DNA of 64,000 nucleotides from Metamycoplasma subdolum (GTDB lineage Bacteria; Bacillota_I; Bacilli_A; Mycoplasmatales; Metamycoplasmataceae): assembly GCF_033546815.1 (NCBI RefSeq), contig NZ_CP137846.1, positions 372,001-436,000 of the forward strand. The letters run 5' to 3'. The notes beneath the pieces are model-generated. The model searched no databases, had not been told where the DNA came from, and saw only the letters and a list, made by a program, of their open reading frames with translations. Shown here piece after piece: positions 46,820-64,000 of this stretch. Each line of letters opens with the position of its first letter. Position 1 is the first letter of the stretch. The position numbers and the translations under genes are program-made.

Positions 46820-48088
46820 TTAAAAGTTTTCTTCATCTCAAGTAAATTCAAAATCTCTAATTTTTATAGTGTCTCCGTTTTTAACGCCGGTTTGTTTAAT
46901 AAGTTCAAATACACCCAAATCTCTTAGCTTCGCGTTCAATCTTCAAAGATTATCACGTGAAACTAAAGGTATTTTGTCATAGATTTTATAAACATTTTCA
47001 CCAGAAATTTCTCAAGTATTTGCATTAAGTTTATTGATTTTAATCGGGTCTTGACTAAATTTAATTACTACAACTTCGTCTTTTGCTTTTTCGGTATTTA
47101 TATCTTTTACTTTTTGTAAAATTTTTCAAATTTCACCTTTAATTTCAATGATATTTGGATTTATAAATGCTGAATTTTCAACAATTTTTACTTTAGGAAA
47201 TTTTGCTTTAAAAGTTTTTAAATTTTTTTCAAATCCTTCAAGGTCACTTTTGTTGGCAATAACAACTTGTGGCAATTTTTCAAGCCTTAGATTATAAGAT
47301 TTTAATTCATTATTGATTATTTTATAATCTTCAATCGGATTTTTATCTAAACTTCCAAAATCAATTATGTGAGCAATAACTTTACAACGCTCAATGTGTT
47401 TTAAAAATTGAATTCCAAGTCCTTTACCCTCACTTGCATTCTTAATAATCCCAGGCAAATCGGCTGCAACAAAACTATTTTCATAATATTTTACAAGCCC
47501 AAGTTGAGGAACTAAAGTTGTAAATTCATAATCAGCAATTTTTGGCTTAGCATTAGAAATTAAACTTAAAATTGTAGATTTACCAGCACTTGGTTTTCCT
47601 ACAAAACCAACATCAGCAAGAACTTTTAGAGTTAAATGTAAATCAAACTTTTCGCCTAAAGTTCCATTTTCGCAAATTCTTGGCGCAGTATTTCTACTTG
47701 ATTTAAAATGTAAATTTCCTTTGCCACCAATTCCGCCTTTTGCAATTAAATATTTTTCTTCATTAACTACATCGGCAATTAAATTTCCATTAGAATAAAC
47801 CATTGTTCCAAGTGGAACTTTAACAACTAAATCTTGTCCTTTTGCGCCGTAGGCATTTTTTGGTTTTCCATTCTCTCCGTCTTCTGCTTTCAAATGCTTT
47901 TCAAGATATAAATTAAGTAAAGTGTTTTGTCCAGTGTCGCCTAAAAAATAGATAGAGCCACCATCTCCACCATCTCCACCGTCAGGTCCGCCACGATCAA
48001 CATTAGCTTCTCTTCTAAAGCTGATGATACCATTGCCGCCTTTTCCAGCTTGTACTAAAAGATCTACTTCATCAATAAATTTTGCCAT
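46820..48088 (-). CDS. obg: GTPase Obg
   Basis: A 422-residue protein. The glycine-rich Obg fold spans residues 1-158 (Gly-Lys-Gly-Gly-Asn-Gly near 15-20 and Gly-Gly-Pro-Asp-Gly-Gly-Asp-Gly-Gly near 33-41). The GTPase domain has Gly-Lys-Pro-Ser-Ala-Gly-Lys-Ser near 166-173, Asp-Leu-Pro-Gly near 212-215 and Asn-Lys-Ser-Asp near 281-284. A C-terminal OCT domain of about 70 residues follows a TGA Trp and ends at 46820. It acts in late 50S subunit assembly and stress signalling. Confidence 0.98.
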
Positions 48089-48331
48089 AATACACTATTT
48101 TAACAAATTTATAATTTTATTGAAAAAGTAATAATTTTGATTCCTTGCTAAAATTTCAAATTTCTTCTTTATTTTAAATGTTTTTTACATTTTTTATTAA
48201 TTAAAAATTGAATTTGAATTCAGCTAAAGTATTGTTAATTCTTTTGATTTTTGTTTACACAAAAATTGCTAATTTTCAATTTGAAATTTAGGTTGAATAT
48301 AAATTTGAAGAAAAAGTTTTAAAATTAAAGT

Positions 48332-49999
48332 ATGAAAAAAATTGGATTATTTTTAACATTAATGGCAGTGCCCTTACCTCTAGTAGTTCAATCTTGTGCT
48401 TGGCATTTAAATGACAATAATAAGATTGTAAAAATAGAAGATATTCCTTTCAATAACTTTAATAATCAATACAATGTTAAACCAGGAAAAATTAGAAACT
48501 ACTATATTAAGGAAAATGCTGTTCCATACATCAGTTTAAGAGACACCATTCATACATTGAATGGCTTTTTGCAAGCTGAAAAACATATGAAATTTATGAA
48601 CCCATTTGCAAATCAATGACATGCAATTGATCCTTCAAGCGTTATGAATAGAATGACTGTTGATTGAAAAGACAACAAAATATATGTTGACAGTAGTAAC
48701 TTCTTTTACTTTGCTTTTCCTTCACAAACAATAAATTATATGAAACATTTAAGAACTATTGACAGTTGAAGCAACCTTGATAAAAGTAGAAAAATTGTTT
48801 TTGATCTTAATAAATATGGATTTGACATTTTAAATTACAAAAACAATATTTTAATTCCTTATCCAATTTTTAATAGTTTATTTTGTTCTCCAAATTACTA
48901 TAGTTTATATTTCAATGGAGATAATTATTCAGGTGTTTATTTTGGTTTAAGCGATCAAGATGCTGACATTAATGATTTTAGAAATAACTTTTTTGCCACT
49001 CAACTTCAAAGTGCTCAAATGCGTCAAGATAGTATTAACCATTTAGCGTTTAGTTATGACTTTTATTATGGTCTAAGAGATGAAAAGCTTAATTCAAATA
49101 GCTTTAATGAATGATTAAAACTATCAGAAAACGATGAACTTGAAGATAATCTTCTATCACAAGAGCCCGCAAAATATAGCAAAGGATATTTTGACTTTAT
49201 TTATAATAAATTAAATGACCGTCACTCATGAATTCAAATGCGTTCTTTCTTTGATGGAAAAGATGCTAAAATTTCTGAATTTAATTCAATTATTCAAAAC
49301 TCACCAGTAAGAAAAGAAGCAAAAACTTCACGTGATATTTTAAGTGCTGGTAGAACAAGTACTGAATATCTAACATTTTACAAAGACATGGCAAGAATAA
49401 CGTTTGATGGTTTTGAAAATGCAACAAATCATGAACTAGAAACAAGTACTACTCCCTGATTAATTGACACGTATGAACTTCTTAAAAAAGCTATGGAAGA
49501 AATTCAAGAAAAAGGAAGTAGTGTTAAAAATATTGTTATAGATCTTAGTCAAAATGGTGGTGGATATGTTTCTGCGATGATAAAAGCACTCGGATTTTTA
49601 ACAAATGATAATATAGCAATTAGAGAATTTGAAAAGTTGGGAAATGTTAGTGCATGAACAAAATACAAACTAAATCGCTCAAAAAGTTTAACTTATGACC
49701 CTAGTGATTATAACTGAACTATTTTAACAAGTAATTTAACCTTTTCAGCAGCAAATGAATTTGTAAGTGTCTTCAATGATATGGAACTTGGATTAATTGT
49801 CGGAAAAAAATCCGGAGGCGGTGCTTGCTCAATTGTCCCAGTAATTTTGCCCGATGGAACTACTATATCATTTAGTTCAAATAATCAAGGAGTTAATAAA
49901 AATTGAGAAATAATTGAAAATGGAATTGATGTTCATAAAGAAATTCCACTAGAAGATTTTTATGACGATGAAAAACTTTGACAAGCAATTAATTTTTAG
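48332..49999 (+). CDS. S41-type peptidase lipoprotein
   Basis: A 555-residue protein read through many TGA Trp codons. The signal peptide ends at Val-Val-Gln-Ser-Cys (Cys22), a lipobox variant with Gln. The C-terminal third matches S41 (C-terminal processing-like) peptidases: Ile-Asp-Leu-Ser-Gln-Asn-Gly-Gly-Gly near 403-411, Leu-Thr-Phe-Ser-Ala-Ala-Asn-Glu-Phe near 471-479 with the likely nucleophile Ser, and Val-Gly-Lys-Lys-Ser-Gly-Gly-Gly near 491-498. It would be anchored outside the cell and could process surface or host proteins. It has no obvious operon partner. Confidence 0.88.
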
Positions 50000-50044
50000 T
50001 AAAAAAATGAAGCTCAATAAATGTGCTTAGTGCTTAAAGTCAGT

Positions 50045-50240
50045 CCAAATAAAATCTATTTACATATTAAATCGTTGGGCTAGTGTCTATAACGGATAAG
50101 TAAACAGTTCTTTTATTCTAGCCTTATGATAATAATTTGTAGCTTGTTCTAAATTTTCAAGAGCTTTAAATTCATATTCGTGGACATAAAGTATCTCGTT
50201 TTTCATAACATCGAAGAAAATTTTGGACCAAAACACGGTT
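50045..50240 (-). pseudogene. IS3-type transposase 3' remnant
   Basis: On the minus strand, Phe-Trp-Ser-Lys-Ile-Phe-Phe then Met-Lys-Asn-Glu and a Glu-Tyr-Glu-Phe-Lys-Ala-Leu-Glu stretch are followed by Tyr-Tyr-His-Lys-Ala-Arg-Ile-Lys. This is the usual C-terminal pattern of the IS3-family catalytic domain, after the final Glu. Frame changes and stops interrupt it. No inverted ends or N-terminal part are visible in 50000-50330, so only a fossil fragment remains. Confidence 0.6.
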
Positions 50241-50333
50241 TCACTTGCCTATTGATACATTTAAGTAATCAAAGATAATACAATAAGCATTTTTTAAAAT
50301 TGTGTTGCTTGCACAATGCTTTAAACTTATGCA

Positions 50334-50363
50334 AGAAAAAAGCAAGCCGCAATGACTTGCTTT
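50334..50363 (-). terminator. Terminator of the tandem lipoprotein genes
   Basis: AAAGCAAG (50339-50346) pairs with CTTGCTTT (50356-50363); a T run follows on the minus strand. Confidence 0.85.
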
Positions 50364-50409
50364 ATTCAATTTAATTTAATTCGCCCACAAATTTTTCACG
50401 GGGCATCTT

Positions 50410-51720
50410 TTATTTAAACCCTTTTATTGTTATTGTTGTCTCAAAATATGCACCGAAAGCTTCTGCAATATGAATGTTAAGATAGACTTCTTTTTTAGCA
50501 TCATCAAATGTTGGTTCTGCATGACCAAAATGTAAATTATTATCATTTAAATATTGAATTAATTCTGGTAATTCTTTTGCAACTACATCTTCATGGTCAT
50601 ATATCTCATAAGCCTCACTTGCTTTTTTATCTGTATATTGGGTTGTAAATTCTAGTTTCATTGATTTATGTTTCTCTTTAAGAGCGTCGCTTCTTTGTTT
50701 TGATTCTTTTGATTCAAATCCGTGAAATACAACATCTTTTTCTTTAAATTTACCATTTTTTTCAGCTTTAATTTTGACAGTTCTAGTTCCTTTTTCTTCA
50801 TCATCAGTTTGACTAACAATTGTTAGATTTACTGCATATCCGTTTAAATTTACATAACATTTTGCAAGTAGATCATAGACATTTCATTGCGGTTCTTCGC
50901 TTATTTTTACCCTAGGATATTTTGGGCTATATACAACATTTGGAATTAAAGCTAAACTTGTGACGATATCCTTCATATCATCATCTTTTTCATCAATTTC
51001 TTTGCCATACTCAAAAGGTATTATATATGAATTTTCTCCGCGAACTCCATCTAACTTAACCTCTTCCAAAGCCCCTTTTAACATGGCATATGCTTCAATC
51101 ATTTCAATTGTTGTTTTTGCTTGTAGAAGTTTTTCTATTGCTTTAACATAACGATCAAACTCTCTTTTTGAAAAAGCTATTTGTTTGGAATTGATTTTAT
51201 GCGGATCCCTTACATCGTTATCTACTACAATAAATTGCAAGTTCAATATCTTTTCTAAAAGATAATTTTCTATACTTGCGGCAGTTAAAATCTGCCATTT
51301 AATTCTATGAAATTCTAATTTTTCGGTAAGAAATTTTTTCCCCTCAATAGCACCATTATTTAACTCTTTAAAAGCATTATCTAATTTTATTTTTGCATCA
51401 GCAATTTTGTTTTCGTCAGTAACTTTTTTAGCCTCATTCAATGCTTTTGTGAAAGAATCCAGTTTTTCTTTTGTAACACCTTTTTGGCCTGAATAAATTC
51501 ATTCTGCTGTTGTGCCTTTTAAGATTACAACATATATTTTCGAAATTTCTTCTTCTTTGCTTGCAATATATGCTTTAAATTTTCTAAGTTGACTTTCTTT
51601 AATTATGGTTTTTTTAGGTTCCGGATTAGGATTTAAACAACTGCAACTAAATGAGCTAGTTGCTACAAGAGCAGTGGTAATTGACCCTAAACTTAAAAAG
51701 ATTAATTTTGATTTTCTCAT
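50410..51720 (-). CDS. Tandem lipoprotein A
   Basis: A 436-residue protein starting at 51720 after GAGAGGA; an in-frame ATG 12 bases upstream would place the start on the ribosome site. The signal peptide ends in Phe-Ser-Cys-Ser-Cys. Near residues 100-120 lies Asp-Glu-Asn-Lys-Ile-Ala-Asp-Ala-Lys-Ile-Lys-Leu-Asp-Asn-Ala-Phe, a helical repeat-like motif shared with its neighbour. The C-terminal part carries a Thr-Val-Lys-Ile-Lys-Ala-Glu-Lys-Asn-Gly block encoded by DNA identical in both genes. Surface protein of unknown role. Confidence 0.83.
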
Positions 51721-51762
51721 ATTTCCTCTCATAAATTAAATAATTTATTTTGTAATTTATTT

Positions 51763-53097
51763 TTATTTAAATCCTGTTATTTTTATTGTTGTTTTAAAAC
51801 ATGTTTCTTGTAAAAGATCATAAACAATAATATGAGCATAGCATTCTTTTTTATTATCATCATATTCGACGTTATCAATCATACATCCTAAATTATTAGC
51901 ATCTAGATATTGATGAACTTCGGGTAATTCTATAAAAAATCTACTTAAGTATTGATATTCGTTGTACACATCGCTTGCTTTTTGATTAGTAAATTTGGTT
52001 GGAAATTCTAGTTTCATTAATTTATGTTGTTCTTTTAATGCATTATTTTTTTGTTCTTGTTCTTTTGTCAAGAACCCGCCAACAACAACATCTTTCTCTT
52101 TAAATTTACCATTTTTTTCAGCTTTAATTTTGACAGTTCTAGTTCCTTTTTCTTCATCATCAGTTTGACTAACAATTGTTAGGTTTACTGAATATTTATT
52201 CACATTAAGCCCCATTTGACCTAAAAATAAATCGGATACATCCCATTTTGGCTCTTCGCTAACTTTGTGCATATGCATTTTATAATCTTTTGGATATACA
52301 TACCCAGGAAATCATGCTAAAGCTGCAATGATATCCTTCATATCATCATCTTTTTCATCAATTTCTTCGCCATATTTAAAAGGTGTCATATATTTTTGCG
52401 TGCCTTGTACTAAATGAACAGGTAATATGTTGATTAAGCCAGCTAATCATCTGAAAGCATTATATTTTTCAATTGGAGTTTTAGCTTTTACAAAAATTTC
52501 TGCCGCTTTAACTAATTCGTCAAAAGGTTTTTTTGGAAATGCTTTTTGATATAAATTAATTTTGTCTGGTTCTAATCCATCATAATCGGCTATAAAACAA
52601 CCATCAGTATAATTATCCAATTCTTTTTGTATATAATTTCTAATTCCGCCTGCTTCTGCAATGCTATTTCTTTGTTCGTTAATATACTCATCAACGCTAT
52701 TATATCCTAAACCTGCAATAGCTCCGTTATCTAATTCTTTAAAAGCATTATCTAATTTTATTTTTGCTTCAGCAATTTTGTTTTCGTCAGTAATTGTTTT
52801 GGCTTCATTCAACACTTTTTTAAAAGCATCCATTTTTTCTTTTAGAATACCTTTTCATCCAGTTGAAATGTACTCAGCTTTTGTGTCTTGTGAAATTAAA
52901 ACATATGTTGCTAAAAATTCTTTTTCTTTATCTAAATAATATTCTTTGAATTTTTCAAGTTCATTATCCTTGTACTCATATTCTCATCTTTGAGGTTCAA
53001 GATTTGGATTAACACAACTACTACTCATTACGCTAGTTGACATTAGTGCTGTTGCAATTGTCCCTAAACTTAAAAAGATTAATTTTGATTTTCTCAT
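51763..53097 (-). CDS. Tandem lipoprotein B
   Basis: A 444-residue protein, paralogue of the gene downstream. The signal peptide begins with the same Met-Arg-Lys-Ser-Lys-Leu-Ile-Phe-Leu-Ser-Leu-Gly and has its lipobox Cys near residue 28. The helical Ile-Ala-Glu-Ala-Lys-Ile-Lys-Leu-Asp-Asn-Ala-Phe-Lys-Glu-Leu motif lies near 110-124, and the Glu-Ile-Asp-Glu-Lys-Asp-Asp-Asp-Met-Lys-Asp-Ile block is shared with lipoprotein A. Identity is patchy: very high in short blocks, low elsewhere. This suggests gene conversion or selection for variation at the surface. Confidence 0.83.
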
Positions 53098-53491
53098 ATT
53101 TCCTCTCATTATAGCGTTAAATCTTATTATTTCCCTATTAAATATTTTAAATTATTTAAAATATAATGAAATTTGTTTAAGCTTTATAAATGCAGAAACG
53201 CAAAAATAATTAAAGTTTATCACTAATTTTTTTGGATTAAAATCCAATACAAAATTATAAAAATAAAGTTTTAAAATTGAAGAGTGTAAATTATATTGCT
53301 ACAAATCAGCTACATAATTATTTGTCAAAACTAATTCTTTTCGTTATTTTTGATGTTTATGCGATTAATTATTGATGTCTAAAGTAAATTTAAATTTTAA
53401 CTTTACTATCGTAAATAAAAAAACCACTAGTCTTTCCGTTTTACTTCGGTCAAACTTTTAGGGTTGAGCATAATAAAAAAAGGGTTCATTT
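53098..53491. other. Intergenic gap without recognised gene
   Basis: A 394-base A/T-rich stretch between the tandem lipoproteins and metG. I see no open frame with a family match, no tRNA and no clear terminator hairpin. The right part (53400-53480) has weak complementary segments only. Confidence 0.6.
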
Positions 53492-55818
<2,327 letters not shown>

Positions 55819-55870
55819 AACTTTATTAATTATATAAAAATTAATAATTTCTAAGTTTAGATTAAAAAAG

Positions 55871-55899
55871 AAAAAATCAAGAGCATTTGTCTTGATTTT
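55871..55899 (-). terminator. Terminator of the rpoB-rpoC operon
   Basis: AAAATCAAG (55873-55881) pairs with CTTGATTTT (55891-55899); a T-rich run follows on the minus strand. Confidence 0.88.
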
Positions 55900-55909
55900 C
55901 CAAAGTTAA

Positions 55910-60300
<4,391 letters not shown>

Positions 60301-60301
<1 letters not shown>

Positions 60302-63300
60302 TATTCGCTCCCTCCATCAAATTGTTGATTGTATTTAGTTTCAATGTATTCATTTTCATCATCTTCACCATCAAGATTTTCATGAGCCTCAAGTTTAATT
60401 CCAAGTCCTCTAAGTTCATAAGCTAGAACGTTGAATGATTCAGGCATACCAAGTTTTGGTAATGTTGTTCCTCTTGAAAGTGCGTTGTAAAGTTGATTAC
60501 GTCCATTGATGTTATCTGATTTGTAAGTTAAAAGTTCTTGTAAAACATTGGCTGCACCATAAGATTCGATTGCTCAAGTTTCCATTTCACCAAATCTTTG
60601 TCCACCATTTTGGCTTTTTCCACCAAGTGGTTGTTGAGTAATAAGTGAGTAAGGTCCAACACTACGAGCGTGCATTTTGTCATCAACCATGTGGTAAAGT
60701 TTTAGATAATACATGATTCCAACTGAGATAGGATTATCAAATTTTTCGCCAGTTTGTCCACTATAAACATAAGCTTTTCCTGATGGATCAAGTTTTGCTT
60801 CTTCAAGAATTTCTTGAACTTGTTTGTGAGTAATTCCATCAAAAATAGGGGTTGCGAATTTTGTGCCTAAAACTTTGGCTGCACTTCCAAGTGCAAGTTC
60901 AAGAACTTGACCAATGTTCATCCGAGAAGGTACACCTTGAGGATTAAGTAAAATATCCAGTGGTGTTCCATCTTCTAAATAAGGCATTTCTTCAACTGGA
61001 AGTACGATTGAAACAACACCTTTGTTTCCATGACGACCAGCCATTTTGTCGCCGACTCTGATTTTACGTTTTTGAGCAATTGATACTTTAACGATTTTTT
61101 CAATTCCATCTTCAAGTTGATCACCAGTATCACGGCTTAAAATTTCAACATCAACAACTGTTCCATTATGACCGTGTCTTACTTTTAAAGAAGTGTCTTT
61201 TCTTGATGAAGTTTTTTGACCGAAAATTGCTGCCATTAGTTTTTCTTCAGGAGTTGGGTTTTCTTCACCTTTAGGACTAGTTCTTCCAACTAAAATATCT
61301 CCTGCACTAACTTCTGATCCAATTCTTACAATTCCATTTTCATCTAAGAAACGTTTTGAATAGTTACTTGCATTTGGAATATCATCGGTTAATCAATCTT
61401 CACCTGCTTTTGAATGTCTAAATTGAATTGTTTGTTCTTCAATATGAATTGAGGTATAAACATCATCTTTTACAAGTCTTTCTGAAAGAATAACAGCATC
61501 TTCATAGTTATAACCATTTCAAGTAGTAAAACCTACTAAAACGTTTTTACCAAGTGCCATTTCTCCATCTTTCATTGAAGGTCCATCAACTAAAAGATCG
61601 CCAGCTTTTATTTCTTGTCCAATTTTTACAATTGGAGTTTGATGAATTAAAGTTCCTTGATTTGAACGTTCGAAAGTTCTTAAGAAATAAGTTTCAGTTT
61701 TACTACTTCCACTAATTTGAACTTTAATTTTTTGTGAATCAATATAAGTAACAATTCCATCATGAAGTGCTCTTATGTTGGTTGAAGAATATTTAGCAAC
61801 ATCAGCTTCAACTCCAGTTGCAACAAGTGGTGCTTCTGGACTTAAAACTGGTACTGCTTGTCTTTGCATGTTTGAACCCATTAGGGCACGGTTAGCATCG
61901 TCATTTTCTAGAAAAGGGATAGCAGAAGCAGCAATTGATGTCATTTGTCTGTTACTTGCAGCAACATAATCAACATCTTCAGCTTTAACTTCCATATATT
62001 CATTATTTTTTCTTGCCATAACAAAGTCATCAGTAATATAACCTTTTTTATCAATATGAATAGTTGATTGAGTAAAGGTATAACCAATTTCTTCAATAGC
62101 AGTTAAATAAATAGGTTCTGAAAAATCAACGTGACGATTTTTAACTCTAAAGTATGGGCTTTGTAAAAATCCGAAGCGGTCAATTTTTGCAAATGAAGCT
62201 AAGTTTAAGATAAGCCCGATGTTTGGTCCTTCTGGAGTTTCAATTGGACAAATACGTCCAAAGTGAGTAGGGTGAACGTCACGAACTTCAAATTGAGCAG
62301 TGTCTCTATTAAGACCACGTGGTCCAAGTGAAGTGATTCTTCTTTTGTTTGACATTTCAGCTAATGGATTACATTGATCCATAAATTGTGAAAGTTTTGA
62401 GGTATTGAAAAATGATTTGAATTGATTGAAAATAGGTTTGTTATTTGTTGCATTTTTAGGTGTAATTTTATCAATATCTTTTGTAGCAATTCTTTCTCTT
62501 GTATTTTTTTCAAGTTTAATTAAACCTACTCTAAATTGATTTTGTAAAAGTTCACCAATTGTAACGATTCTTTTATTAATAAGTGAATCTGGATCATCAT
62601 CCATTCCAACTTTTTGAATTAAGTTGAAATAGTATGAAATTGTTGCAACTAAATCTGGAACTAAAAGGAAGTTTTCATCAGCAGTAGGATCGTTACCTAA
62701 AACTTGCACTTTTCTGTCCAAGTTCATTTCATTTTCTGTTGAATAAATAAAGATTCTAGCAACTGAAAGACGTTTTGCTAGTTTTTCATTTCCTTCTACT
62801 TCAAGTTGATTTCCATAAACATCTTCATCAATATCTGGTAAAGGATAAAGAGGAATAAGACCTGATTTAAAATCTTCGTGAATTTGTTTTGCTAAATCTT
62901 GAGTTACATAAGTTTTTGCTTTATATAACACTTTGCCATCTTTTGAAATAATATCTTGAGCAAGATATGAGTTAGCAATTCTTTCAATAACATTTAATTT
63001 ACGGTTTAAAGTAAATCTTCCAGTTTCTGTTAATGAATAACGTTTTTCGTTAAATAGTGTTGAAGGAATTAAATTTTTTGCTCCTTCAGCAGTCATTCTA
63101 TCCCCTTTTCTAATTAAGCGGTAGATAACTTCTTGAGCGTCGCGAGTAATTTCTTCTTTGTCGCTTCCGCTAACTTTATCTCTTTTGAAAGTTTCAACAA
63201 GTTCAGGAATTTTTCCAAAAATTTCATAAATTCCTTCCTTGCTAAAACCAAGTGCTTTTAGAAAAGTTGTTAAATAAAATGATTTGTTTTTATCAATGTG

Positions 63301-63891
63301 AATTCTTACTGCATCTGGATTATGAGTAGTAATTTTGTGATAAATTTCAACTCATGAACCAACTTGAGGAATGATTTCAACTTTGTTAAATAAGTCGTTT
63401 GCTTGTTTGTTTCTTACGCCAACTCCAAAGTAAGCTCCGGTTGAACGAATAAGTTGAGAAACAATAACTTTTTCAGAACCATTAATGATAAAAGACCCAC
63501 CATAAGTCATGATAGGAATTTCAGCAAAAACAACTTCTGCTTCATCAATTTCACCAGTTTCAACATTAATTTGTCTTAGTTTTGCTTTAAGTTTTCCAAC
63601 ATAAGATGAACCTTTTTGTTTAGCTTCACGAATACATTCAAATTCTGATTTTTTAGGATGTTCAAAATATGCTGATTTAGCAACATATTCAATTCTTACT
63701 TTTCCAGGAATTTCAATTGGATAAATGTTTTTAAGCTCAGTTTCAATATCTTGTTTTAAAAACTTTTCAACTGAATTTCTTTGCATCTCTAGAAAATCAG
63801 GAGTTTCAAATTTCTTTTGACTAATTGAGTAGTCTCGTCTTAAGGTTATTGGTCCAAACTTTCTTATTTCATAATGTGATTTGTTTGCCAT
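60301..63891 (-). CDS. rpoB: DNA-directed RNA polymerase subunit beta
   Basis: A 1196-residue protein. ATG 63891 is favoured over an in-frame ATG at 63903 because GAGGT lies between them. The rifampicin region contains [10 protein letters not shown] (near 500-509), with Asn at the position usually occupied by Thr or Asn in Gram-positives and His two motifs upstream of Arg-Arg-Ile-Thr-Ser-Leu-Gly. The nucleotide-binding [10 protein letters not shown] lies near 940-949. It pairs with beta' in the core enzyme. The promoter region (63892-64000) is A/T-rich and I do not place a box with confidence. Confidence 0.98.
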
Positions 63892-64000
63892 TCTGTACCT
63901 CATTTTTTTTAATATTTTTTTATTTTTTTGAGTAAAATATATTCAGTTTTTTTGGTGTTTTTAACCCTAAAAATTAAGGTATAAAAAGATAAAAACGGGC

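Overview
This window comes from a mollicute. The A+T content is very high and genes are tightly packed. Many obvious housekeeping genes (prfA, dnaJ, topA, der, fusA, rpoB, rpoC, metG, obg) read correctly only if TGA codes for tryptophan. Gene content and order, including a group that resembles Mycoplasma genitalium MG284-MG287 as I recall it, suggest a hominis-group Mycoplasma (Mycoplasmopsis/Metamycoplasma-like). I cannot name the species. Genes interrupted only by TGA are reported as single intact genes.

Layout. 1-4.3 kb: end of lgt, trxB, convergent rluB, then three hypothetical genes leading into acpP. 4.3-9.8 kb: an accessory block between tRNA-Trp and tRNA-Thr genes. A 298-bp segment carrying tRNA-Trp(UCA) and tRNA-Trp(CCA) occurs twice and encloses a four-gene restriction-modification island (HTH regulator, C5 cytosine methylase, probable endonuclease, ASCH-like protein). 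All 13 tryptophans of the island are written TGG, none TGA. A decayed Fic gene and an intact BRO-N/Fic fusion follow. 9.9-19.7 kb: core genes prfA-prmC, dnaJ behind a CIRCE operator, topA, cmk-der-gpsA, and an HU-type gene. 19.7-24.2 kb (minus): a frameshifted recU and a three-gene operon of XRE/ImmA-IrrE-like protein, putative nuclease and DUF2779 protein.

24.4-34.7 kb (minus): a large DUF885-type lipoprotein, then four modules of papain-like cysteine peptidase followed by a small lipoprotein. Two of the four peptidases are decayed. Three more lipoproteins of the same family lie on the plus strand at 42.5-45.0 kb. The modules and two of the plus-strand genes share an inverted-repeat element about 115-150 bp upstream of the first gene. 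34.8-37.9 kb: rpsL-rpsG-fusA. 38.0-42.0 kb: two membrane proteins, rluD, a minimal IMPACT-family protein and a small membrane protein. 45.0-48.1 kb: a PQ-loop membrane protein, an eight-gene tRNA cluster and obg. 48.3-53.1 kb: an S41-type lipoprotein peptidase, a transposase remnant and two tandem paralogous lipoproteins. 53.5-63.9 kb (minus): metG, a TrmN6-like methylase, and the rpoB-rpoC operon.

The best candidates for undescribed biology are the standard-code R-M/ASCH island duplicated with the tRNA-Trp pair, the coregulated peptidase-lipoprotein modules, and the XRE-peptidase/nuclease/DUF2779 operon.
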